Positions 40,101-52,600 of a DNA stretch of 64,000 nucleotides are shown one piece after another. This DNA comes from Sipunculus nudus. Lineage: Eukaryota; Annelida; Sipuncula; Golfingiida; Sipunculidae. The notes below the pieces were generated by a model, which saw only the letters and a list, made by a program, of their open reading frames with translations, did no database searches and was not told where the DNA came from. Every line of letters starts with the position of its first letter. The first letter of the stretch is position 1. The translations under genes and the position numbers were made by a program. The DNA lies in assembly GCA_026874595.1 (NCBI GenBank), contig CM049307.1, positions 74,376,643-74,440,642 on the forward strand, written 5' to 3'.

Positions 40101-43100
40101 CGGGGAATTTTTTTACACCTTGCTTGCGAATAAGTGGTAGCATATTATATTATTAGCAAAATATTAATAAGGAAAATATTTTTCCTACCTAACAACCCGA
40201 CATTTTCTTAGGATGCCACTGAAAATGAGGGTTCTTTTGTAAAGGCCAAAGATGCAGGTTTATTTCTTCAGTACCTGAGGCTAGACATGAGCTACTTTAT
40301 CAAAGGCATAGTAGGGGCAAAGGTACATAATGACTTATGTCCATTACCATAGGTTGGATGTTATGGTCAGTCCTGCCCCTTAGGCCCACTCTAGATCTCT
40401 CCCTATCTCTAACAAAATGGCAGCCCACATGATCATCCATATATATAGGGGTGTCAGTCCATTTGAAGTCAAAGAGGGGCGTATTTATGTAAGGTTAGAT
40501 AGCATATCCCAAATGTAAAAAATGACAAGTATGAGGGATGATTTCCACAGCCCATTTACTCCTTACGTAAGTGCTGATATCACTGTCTCTCTGGATATTT
40601 TTACACACTACTTTAGATAACTTTCTGACATAGGGCTGAGATAGGTAGCAAATTTTGGAATCAGGCAACATCTGTAAATAGTATAAGACTTAGACTGGAG
40701 TACTGATTTCAAGGACAACGCTCTAGGGCGAACATGTCAAGTAAGGGAAAATCATACAATGGGAATTTTAATGTCTTTATTTTTTTATAATTGATCAACT
40801 TAAATCTGATAAATTTGTCTTCTTTAAATGGGAATCAAAGTTTATAAACCAAAATGGCATTCAGCAAAACTACACAAAATAATTTTACTGAATGTACTAA
40901 GAGTAAAAGTACACGCAATAATCCTGTAATGTAATAAAATAATGTTTTTCAAATCTTAAAAACTGAGAAATCAATTAATGAAAAATTTATTATCAGGGCA
41001 CTCAGGTTAGCTACACTTAAGGGAGAATTGCTTTCAGTATCCAAAATGTTCGATCGTTTCGGGAATCAAAGTTTATAAACCAAAATGGCATTCAGCAAAA
41101 TTACTGTGTAAAATGCAATATGAAAAAATACACGAAATAATCTTTAAATTAATAAAAAAAAATGTTTTTTAAACCTTAAAAACTGAGAAATCAATTAATG
41201 AAATACTTATTATCAGGGCACTCAGGTGAGCTAGACTTAGGGGAGAATTGCATCCAGTATCCAAATTTTTCGATCGTTTCATGCATTAACTCGTCCAATT
41301 TAACATTACTTTGTAGTCCTGGATAATGTAGCTGGTTATGTTTTTACAGAATTTTGATAAGTTCAACTGGTTCTGCCGTCGCATCGACGAAAACATCCTA
41401 AAAGATGAGACTGGATCTTTGTCAACAGTGAATGCCAGTGCACCCCTGACAGTGGCTCAGCTATCAGCCCTTACAGTTGATCAGGGAGGGTGTTTCCGAC
41501 AGGGTCCAGGTGCAGTTATCGTGCCGGGGAACGGAGGAAAGCTGACATTTAACACGAAAAATATGCTGGAGAATGAGACTTATGAGTTTTTGGTGGAAGC
41601 TGTGAAGGGTGATCGAAAAGCAAAGGTTGTGTTACAGATGGACATCATACATGGGGAGCCTCCACTCATATCTATTGCGTGAGTTTGTATTCACATTCCA
41701 TGTTCCGTTTTATTGTCATGAAACTTTATAGGCAAAATATTGCTATTAATGTATATATACACAGGCGCTTGAATCCCTATTTATAATAAAGTCTTCATAT
41801 CTCCAATGTTCCTAGAAATACTTCGGCGGAATCAGGTTAAACGACCCAATAATAAAACGGTCATAACAAGGTATCACTTGTATTATGTCATAATACAAGT
41901 GATAGCATGGTATGACCGTTTTATTATTGGGTCGTTTGACCTGATTCCGTCGAAGTATTTCTAAGAACATCGGAAATATGAAGACTTTATTATAAATAGG
42001 GATTCAAGCGCCTGTGATATATATATACTGTTGCCTATTTTTGGCAGAAAAATATTTTTCTGCTTTTTATTTTTCTATAAAAAAATACATGAAGTTGTGT
42101 GAATAAAAAAATCTGACATCAGAGGCTTTGGATGACGGTTATCAATACCTTTTCAGTAACATCATGTTGCCTTCATCAGCTTGTCATGATGTCATGTGAC
42201 CAAAATGTTTCTTGAGTTACATGACATCAAGGCAAACTGATGAAGGCAACATGCTGTCTAATATTTTATCATCAAGGTGAACATTTGGTACATATTTTTC
42301 ACCTAAGTGATTTATTGGTCCAAAAATTTCTCAATTGCAATAAATATTTATTTATTTATTTATTTATTTCAATATATTTATACAGGGTAGCCTGTTCAGT
42401 AATACAGTCTGTTCTTCCACAGGGCCCTGTAACCTTAAAAAATGATATAAATACCTGGTACAAAGATTATAAAATATACAGTATGCATATGTAACACAAT
42501 ATATGAATCATCAAAGATACATGTACATAAATATTATATACACGATAAGTCAGTCATGATATGCTACAATACATTAAACGCTACAGATTTGCAGCCTGAA
42601 CGTGAATGCAGGTGGCGCCACCTGTCATAAAATCAAGAAAGCTGTCCAGGATGAATACACATGGAAAACTTCAGGTGGATAAGTCCAAACACTGCAGGAA
42701 ATATGAGTGTTTTTATCCCAAGGCAGATGAACAGATGGACGCTGAGCAAAAATGGTTGCAGGTAGCGCCACTATTTTATGTTAGTTATAAAGCTATCCAA
42801 GGGCAACATTTGTGCAAAATTTTTATCCTGATTGGTCAAAACGAGTCCGAAGATATTTGTGGGTTTATGTGTCCAAAACAGACGCACAGATGGACGCACT
42901 GGAGAGAGGAAAGGTCAGAGGTCAACGCAAAATATTTTGGCACCAGTTTACATGTGACCCGACAATCATGTAAAGTTTCAGGAAAATCTGTCCAGTGTTC
43001 TATTCCGGAAACGATAGTGGCGGCGGCGGAAAAACATATACAATGAGGATACAATGAGGGCGCAGCAGGAAGATCTATACACAAGCAAAGTATCAGGTTT

Positions 43101-43599
43101 ATATGTCAAACCAGTCCTGAGATATTAGCATGGATGTTTGCAGCATAAACGTGAATGTAGGTTGTGCCATCTTCCATATAAATGAAAAAACTATCCCAAA
43201 TATATAAACGTGCCAAATTTCAGGTGAATAAAAGCGCACACTGGAGAGATATGAGTAATTTTAACCAAAAGCGGACAAACAGATGGACGCCATGCAAAAA
43301 TGGCTATAGGTGGCGCCACCTGTGTTACATATTATGAAGAGCTATGTGAGATCTATATACATGCGAAATTCTGGCTCAATTGGTCAAACGGTTCCCGAGA
43401 TATGAGCTTGGCTGTCTGCAGCGTAAACGTGAATGTAAGTGGCGCCACCTGTCATAAAAATCTTAAAAAATACCTAAGATGTATAAACATGCAAAATTTC
43501 AGGTGGATAAGTCAAACCAATACAGAGATTGAAGTGATTTTAACCCAAAGCAGATGAACAGCTGGACAATGTGCAAAAATGGTTTCAGGTCGCGCCACC

Positions 43600-43636
<37 letters not shown>

Positions 43637-46600
43637 TGAATGAAATATGCGTATGTACATTTTAAGACACGACAATCATGAAATTTCTGTTCCGCTTCAT
43701 TGAACTTTAAACACAGGGGCCCACTTCTTTTTAAGAATGCGGAATGTTAACAGTATATTTGCATTAATTCTGCCCTCGCGATTAGTGCAGAGACGCAAAT
43801 TAATTTTATTTATGATATTTTAAGATTTTCCGCCAAGCGTATTAATATTTTTTCAGTGAGAGCACGATGTTTAAACTGAAATTCACTGTCGATCTGTAGA
43901 CTTATGAGGGGACACGTATTTTCACAGAGTTTCTGTCATCTCCAAAGTATATAAAACGCATCATGATATAACCAGGGGGTGCCGCACTTAAGAAGTAACA
44001 GCCGTTGACCTAAGCCAATCTTTTCCATCAGCTCAAACAACTGTGTTGTTCTGTAACAGCCGAAGTTACACAAGAGCTATGTTGACACAGTAAAACGAAA
44101 AGTCCAAGAGGCAATTCATATCCTAACATTTCTTAGGAACTATTCAGTCTGATGCCAGCTGTAATTTGCTGAAAAGCTAACACGGTAATTTCACGCCTCC
44201 AAAATCGTCAAGCGTGGTTGAAAAATGACCGTGACCGTATGATCTGCCAAAGCATTTTAAATGAGAATGGCTAAATCTTTCAGTTTTCTCAAAGAGAGAC
44301 CTAAAATAACATTAGGGACAATCATAACGGTAGGGCCGCTCATTAAGTCAGATACGGTAGAAATAATAATAAGAAGAAGAAGAACGATAATTTTTAGCTC
44401 AGCTCATGAAAGTCGTCCGAGGAATCAGTCTTTGTCCGTCGTCCTTCTGTCAGTCCGTTAACATCTAGGAACTTCTAACTGTACATCCAGGGAGCTTCTA
44501 GGCAAATCTCCATGGAATCCTAAGATAAGTTCATGGTGACTTATTTATTGTGACCTAAAGGCTGAAAAAACGCTGATTTTGATCACCTTGTCAGTCAGAC
44601 GGGGCACAAGTGCGAAATTTTAACGTTTATTATCAGCTGTCGATGAACGAAATTCATACTTTAGATAAAGTATCTAAGAAATAATTGTATGGATCTTTCT
44701 GAAATTTCGCAGGCTTATTTATCTTGGATAGCCCTTTTCAGCTGTGGAAGACTGGTGGCGCCATCTTTATTTTCTTTATTTTTACGCATATCTTTTTTAT
44801 ATTTATTGTACTCAGATATCACGGCTGGCAAGTTGTTATCAAGGCACAAATCGTAACTGCTTCATGTAGAAACTTTTTTTTATAATATCCGGGTAGGTCC
44901 TTGTAAATCTCCTTGCATACCAAAAAGCACACAAGTCAGCTGAGCGTCATGACAGTTGGGTCACTTGTTTAATTTCCACATTTATTTGAAGGTGTGAAAA
45001 CGGCAGCATCTGTCACCAGCGAGAGGATGGACAGGACATCAATCCATCTAACAGACTCGGCGTGGTGGCCACGTGTCTGAAGGGCTGCAGTGCGGACATC
45101 CAGTATGAATGGAGACTTGACTACAAGGGATTCTCTTGGGACCACTGGATTGAATACCCCAACATTGAAAATTATACCAGTGGTACTGTATCAACATTGT
45201 TCTTTACAATCCTTTAATATACCCATTGTAATTCTGTTTATACCAATTTATGTTTCTTACCTCCTCTGATGATACACATTTGACATCATAGTACTTTTTT
45301 TTCTTCTCTTTATTCAAACTAAAACAAAAAAGCTGAAAATTTTATTTTAAGTAAATCATATCAGGATTTGAAGAAAACTTCTGATTAAAATCCATGCATT
45401 TCAAATTTAATTTGCAAGGTAATTCATGGTTTTGGTGTGGCCTCAGGTTCTTCATGCAGCAGATAAGTTTCATTATGTGGCGTCAATTTATGAACAAGGC
45501 CGGGGGGGGACTCGCAGGCATGGGAGGGTAATCAAAATTGGGACAACTTTTTATAACATATATATATATATATATATATATACCTTTTATTGTCTGTGTT
45601 TCTGTTCTCAATTAAGTAAAAGGTTTTATCAAATTAAGTATAATGTTTCCAGTATAGGTTAATTCTAAACCAGGTTTATATATCTAATATTTTTTACTTA
45701 CTTAGAAATTGAACCAGAGTCTGTAAACCGAATTTTAAATATATTTCATTTTAAATATTTAAATCTTATTTTTCTGAATATCAGGAGGCGATAAAATTGA
45801 CCATCCCTCTTGCTAAAAAGTTGGGGGATATATACCCCTCATCCCCCAGCAATGATGGCGCGCGAGTTTCATTAAGTGCTTGTTTGTTTATGCATGTATT
45901 AACAATTGAGTTTTGCTCATTTTCACAGGAATTGATGGTAAGTTATCATGATGCTACATCAGATGTTGAGGTTTTGTGAGATTGTGAGCTTCTGTGGACT
46001 ATACCTAGTTATATTAATATGCCTTGTAGAGTCAATTATCTGCTCGGACAGTGCATATGTGATGTATAGCATGTTGTCAGTTATTTAAGAAAACAAGTGC
46101 AGGTTTTGTGAGATTGTGAATGCTTGTGCAGTGTATCTGTATTTCATTACGTTATATCATATATGCTTGTCACAGTGTTTCTACAGGAAAAAATATATCA
46201 TTCAACCTTGGAGGTAAAAATTAAAAGAGTGATCACCTTGAGCTCAGGAGCTGAGCTTTTTTAATTAATGATTTGTTTGTTGGAGGTAAACGCCTTGTAT
46301 TGGATATGCTAGCTTAACTTATAAATATATACATGTACAAATGCAGACTACATTTGGCTTCGGACTACATGACAGGACAATAGCATACACTTTTTCTTAT
46401 TTTATATCCTGGGGATTAACAGGCCCGGTGACTATTGTACCTGTGGGCCCTGGGTGTGTAATTAACCCGATTGCACCGAGGAACCCCCAAAAGGCACACT
46501 CATTTGTGAGTGAAACATGGCCGTTTGGCACAGCTTTCCCATTGAGCCTGCAGATCACTCACTGGCACGCTGGATTGGAACCGTAAAAAATCTCAATGAT

Positions 46601-49600
46601 TCAACTATGATTCAAACTCACAATCTCCCGGCTTGAGCCCAGTGCTCTGCCCCATGACCACAGAAGCTGGTTTGTAATCTTGACAAATTGCTGGAACATT
46701 AACTCGGGTCTTATCAATGTGTACTTGCTGATTCCCACATAATCATTTTTTAAGTAATTTCATGAAAACAACTAACTGCAAGTACAATGGACATTGCCGT
46801 CAGTACAATAATACAGAAATCATTTCAATGGAAACCGGGTAGCAGCTCCCTTTGATCACAGACAACCATTTATGCAATCACTCTTAATTTATGCATCGTT
46901 AATTCAACAAATAATAATCATACAGGGAAAATTGAAAGTGAGCGGTCCGTCGACTTTATTCCTTTGGTAAATGCCCAGATAATTTCATTTTCCTCGGGTA
47001 CATGCCAAGGCAAGGCCTATGTCTAGTATCAAAATGAAGATTAGATATAGATATGACATTCAATATTTTTATGACTGATGATATAAACCATGACAGCTGC
47101 GAAAGGACCGATTTAGATATCTCTTTTAAATATCGCTTCATTGTGGTGTCCCTGGTACAGTTGCTTATGCAGAGCTTACATAGTGCTAGTGTAGTGCCGT
47201 CCAGTCCATCTCTCTAAAAGTGAAAATACCAGATAAACATCCCCCATTTTCAGCAATGTATTTCAAAACAAGGTACCGGTAGTTTGAAACGGTTCAGTAC
47301 AGGCGTCAAATGTAATGACAAACAATAAATGTTTCTTAATGGAAAGCTTGTGGATTTTATCTGTCAGTCATCCATGCTTTTATCACCATAAAGAGTAATA
47401 CTTTAAGCTTGTCAATATAGAACTGGTTAAGGTAAGAGTTTACCAGTCTCAATGTTATAAACTCCATGCTGCAGTGCTGTGTTATAAAGTAATGTTATTA
47501 CAAATATAATTATCTTGAGAGCATGCCAGATCAAATTGAGCTACAGTCAGAGTTCTTAAAAAATATACAAAATAGCATGTATAATCACCCTGATTATTCA
47601 TACACGTACATCATTAACTATCGGAAGAAAACTCATACAAAGAATATCAAGTGATGACTTTACAATTTTCATATGGGACAGAGTGTTTCTGTGAATAACC
47701 AGGAACTGGGATGTATTCTGTGTATATAGTAAATGAAATTAATTTGTGAATTTTTTTGACTTCACAGCATTGCGCTCAACCAAGGTAACATTCGCCAGGT
47801 CTGTGTTCAAGAGAGATTGGTACCGTGTTCGGTTGACAGCAACAAAGCCTGGGTACCCTGTCGGAGAGGCCTACATGAATTTGGCGGTGAACAAGGCACC
47901 AGAGGGCGGTAACTGTACCGTTAACTCCACCGTGGGAGTAGCCTATAAGGACATTTGGAACCTGCGCTGTCATGGCTGGGTTGACATGGATGGTATAGCC
48001 ATGTATCAGTTCTATGGTGAGCTCTGGTAAAATACTTGACACACAGCTTGGGTCAGTTCAGATTTTCCAGTTAAATTCAAGTTCATTTTATAAAACTTCA
48101 CTGTTCAGTTCGGTGTATTTCTTCCCCAAAATTTGAGAAGCTATTCACCCTTTAACCACAGACTCAATTGCCTAATAGTACAAAGTTCCTCCACCAGACA
48201 GCAGCAGTACTTTGTTTGCCCAGAGAGAGAGATGTACAAACAGACAGATCTCATCCACAAATTAAATGAGAATCAAGTCAAACTTTGTTTCTTCCTAACC
48301 TGAAACCTCACCTTTTACACACGTGTTGAACTTTTCTTAATTTCAACAATCCAAGGTATTTTACTGCTATGACTGAAAAGGTGTAGCAAGGCTTGCACAA
48401 AGTCTCAACCACAATTGTATCTCTGGCCATCCAGCAGCCCCAGAGAGTGATAGAGAGTGTTGTCCTTTTGCCAGCTTGTTTTACTGTATGTCTCCAGAGC
48501 AATGGTACTATATTATAATAGATGGTTGTCACGCTGGACTTTTGCATGGAACTCCTCTGTGGCCACACATCGGATATGCAAGTTGTTGGTCTTTAATTGT
48601 TAAGAGTGATGCATAATGAAGGGGAATCATTTTACTTATTTGCCCATAAATCAGAGATATTTCAAAATACTTTTTTCGAAGTGGCTGTCGCAGCACCTCC
48701 TGTCTTCAACAACGACTATGTATCAAGGCAGAACAAACATGATTTGATTCTTTTAATGAATTCTGTGGAAAATAGGGGTTGAAATAGACTTTTGTCTTAT
48801 CTATTGCTAATTAATGGCAACATAATGTTCACCTGTCATGGGTGTGTATCTATTTAATTGATATCAAAATAGTTTTCCTCGTTTTCAATACCGGTATATT
48901 AAAGCGCCATATGTTGTATTTAAGTGATACAAGTCTTCAAGTAAGGAATAATAAAGGGGTAGGATAAGCTCGTAGGATTAATAAATGTACTGTTTGATAT
49001 TTCTTTTAACCTTTATTGTGTATTTATTCACACAGCTAAGTATAAAGATGAACCGATGGAACGACATCTGTCTTTTGGAGTGGATAATTCCATTAATACT
49101 GTCCTTCCACTGGGACCGTTTTACGACGATTTCAACATGACCCTGATGGCGCGAATTGTTGATGAAAGAGGGGCTGCTACTGAAGTTACCATTGCTGAGG
49201 TTAAAGTAAGTGTATCAAGTATATAAGTTAAGCTGTGGGTTTAAACTAGAAATATCTAGCATCAGAAATGCTTTAGTATCCCAAGACATTTGACATAAAG
49301 CTATTAATGATAGGTAAAGCTGTTGGGTGACGGAAAAGAGTAAGAAAAAATGGGAAAATGTATGTGTAATTTTAAGGGCGATATTACTGCCCATAAAGTT
49401 ATACAGAGAAAGCGCAGTTTTGAAAGCCAGGAAAATGCCTGTATATTCCACAGTTATGTATACATGTATCTTAATTGTTTTATTATACATTATGTATATA
49501 GTTATATTGAATCATTTTTATGTATCCCAGCCCCGAGGTTTTATTTGCTGCTGCCTGTACTGAGTACTCGCGGGGGAGGTCTGTTGTACACGCGATCCGT

Positions 49601-52600
49601 CGTTACCGCGACATTTCGTAAAAGTCAGACAGTGCAAGAGCCCGGCGTCGCCGCATATTGCGCCATCGCCAGCCAAGTTACGATCAAGCTGGGCCGAGCC
49701 TAGTTTATCAAGAGGCGCCGGCGATATTTTATTAAGCCAATGTGATCCGATTTTTGCAGCTCAGTTTGGCTTGAGAAAAAAAATTATACGAAAAGATAAA
49801 TCTTTTACATTTTAAAATTTGAAATCACCATTTGAAACCACCAAAATTCAATATATAATCACTAACTTTTTAAATGTATAACGGATGCAATATATCACAC
49901 GTACGGTAAAATAGATAACTTGTTTTAAAAAATCGAAGCTTTGTAACATCGTCAAATAAATAGACTTTCAGATCGGGTTAAGCCAGCCGGCATTTTGCAA
50001 GCCGAGTCGAGCCACGAAACAGTCAGCTGTGTCTTTATCCAAGCCAGCCCATTTGCGTGCATGGCTAACACGGCTCTGGGCCCTAGACAGTGCTTTTGTT
50101 GTGTCAAATCTGCTTTCGGTCACTGAGTGCAAAGCTTGCTTTGGAGAATGGTTCACCTGAACCTTTAGGAAATATAACGCAAGCAGAAGATGAAATTTAG
50201 TGTAAGTGCGTATGTCATTTACAGAACAGATTTATGTGCAGTCCACGGCTGTGGAATACATATATACCTGTGTCCATATTTATGGCCCCGCCACAAAGTG
50301 GCCGGGGCATATAGTTTTACCCATGTCCGTCCTACCGTCCTTCCGTCATTCCGAAATGAAACAGTTGTACGGACTTTTTTTTCGCAATGCCTGCAGATAT
50401 TGATTTTTGGTGTGTGGGCAGATAATGACCAGTTACAGATCGAGTTCGCGTTTCGTCCGGGTTGACCTACTTTTGACCGTTTTTATGGCTCCTTAACTTA
50501 GAAAATTTCATGAAAAATAGAAATTTTCATGACAAATACACATGTACGGACTTTTTATCGCAATGCCTACAGTTATTGGCCTGATTTTTGGTGTGTGGGC
50601 AGATAATGACCAGTTACAGATCGAGTTTGCATTTTGCCCCTGTTGACCTACTTTTTACCATACAACACCTCCTGAACTTAAAAAAATTTACAAAATTTAA
50701 CAAATGTTTCTAATTTGCCCCAGGCGGGGGCATTCGTATCGTTCCGACACATCTAGTTTGTTTAATGAGTCCCGCTGTATTAAACCTCAGTTTTCTCGGT
50801 GAGAAGTAGTGCGGATAGTGAAAGTAATTTTTAGTAGTACTGTGTAAAAATTTATTATATCTGACTTTACAGTACAGTTACAGTATTATTTATCTTTGAA
50901 GTTAAGCTTAAATGCTAGCCATTGATGTACCGTAAATTCCTTGCAGAAGTAGCGACTTGTACTAGGAAATCGAATGACAATCCTATATATAAACCGGAAA
51001 TATCAGGTAGAGTCTTATGTATAACACTTTCTTCCCGTTTAATATTTAGGGGTATGCGTGTCATGAAATACCCGAGGTTCTACATTCGTTAATTCTTTCA
51101 AGTTACGTTAACATTCAAGTTTGCCTCAATAAAGACACGTCATGAATACCATTGCATGTGCAGCTGATCGCAGTGTACAAGCTGACCTTTGAAGCCGTGT
51201 AGGGGAAGTTATAATTCTGGGTCACCCGTGCAATGACCTTTACATCCCGAGATCAACCAAGCCTAAGACTGATATATCCAATTGTAAACGCCCATATTGT
51301 GAACTGTCAGGTGTTTATTTTTTTAACTGACTTGCTGAGATTGCCAGACATTCAAGCCATTTGAACATAATAACTGATAATAATGAAAATTTGACTTTAT
51401 AGATATAACCACAGAATAAAACTTATTGCCTCTCAATAAATATAATATCAGTAAACCTAATGATGTTTATTTTTTTAACGGACTGGGAAATAAAGCGTTC
51501 ATTTTCCCCTGTCTATCCTAGTAGTAATTTCATACACACTGTTCGGTGAACTAAGCATGCCGTTCCCCAACAGTCTACCCTATTTCCTTAATCAAATGCC
51601 CGGGCGTTCATTTTTTTCAGACCTTGTTAGACCCGGGTTCCCAAACAAAACTGACTTTTAATAAAGGTATATATATTTATTAAAAAAATACAATATCCGG
51701 CTCATCAGCCAAAAGCACAAAAGAACTCGTCGAAACAATAAACCCTACCGCTAACTACTCAGGGTCGCAATTTAAAACACCTCCCGTAAATGGATTGTGT
51801 ATATGAAATATCCTTAGAAGGCATGTGGATAGGGGACACGCGCAATCTCAACAATCGCGCGAGAAATAACAGCGAGAGATTGTGCACAGTCCAAAAGAAT
51901 CTGTCCACGCAGGCCTCTCAAAACCAGGTACATTTATATATGTTCCATGAGGCTTTTCCGTTTATTTTACACCGCGTACAGTTGGTAACATTTTTTCCCC
52001 ACTGAACACGGTGTGGCTTTTCCGTTAACTATGCACCACGAACAATTGGCATCATTGGTTCCATAGGTGGGTATACGGGGGTTGGTACGTATAAGAGCAC
52101 TGCGTAATTTGTTTTCATGAAACTTTCCTCCTAGTTTTTAACAGATTCAGCTTGACACAGCATATTGAAGCGTTTCAGACCTGGTTTGTACAGGTATGTG
52201 ACGTGTACTGCCGGGAATATTCCACCGAATGCATTGTTTATTGACAAGAGTAAATACTATTTATAACTTTTAAGATTATCTCGGAAGCGTGATTTTTGTA
52301 ACACTGGGGACGCATGCAATTAAATTGGCCGCCTTCAACGATCAAACATCTCATGACCGCTGATGGTCCGACTGTTGATAATGTACAATGATATGTATCT
52401 AACAGTTTAGTCACCCTTTGTGGCTACACTTAACCCTTTACTGTTTACAAGCCACTAAAGAGCACTCAAAATGGGCCACTAGAATGCCATGATATGTATA
52501 GATTCTTTCATGACAAAAATATTGCATATTATTTCTAAGTTTCAATGATTTTCAATAATCTTCAGCAAACCCTCTTAGATGGAACTGTTGAAAATTTGAT

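Larger units (their letters stand above)
41679..44991 (+). other. Intron 14 (3313 nt) built largely of repeats
   Basis: Holds a foldback MITE (41760-42016), an (ATTT)n tract (about 42343-42370), family B repeats (42600-43600), a poly-T tract (43603-43635) and a broken family A copy (44397-44965). Confidence 0.7.

Noticed and set aside
41325-41349. Alternative start of exon 14 at the ATG at 41338
   Set aside because: That ATG lies within the polypyrimidine tract (TTATGTTTTTACAG); the AG at 41349 gives the correct phase.
42606-43046. 146-codon ORF on the plus strand
   Set aside because: It lies entirely in family B repeats and its translation follows the repeat units; no domain.
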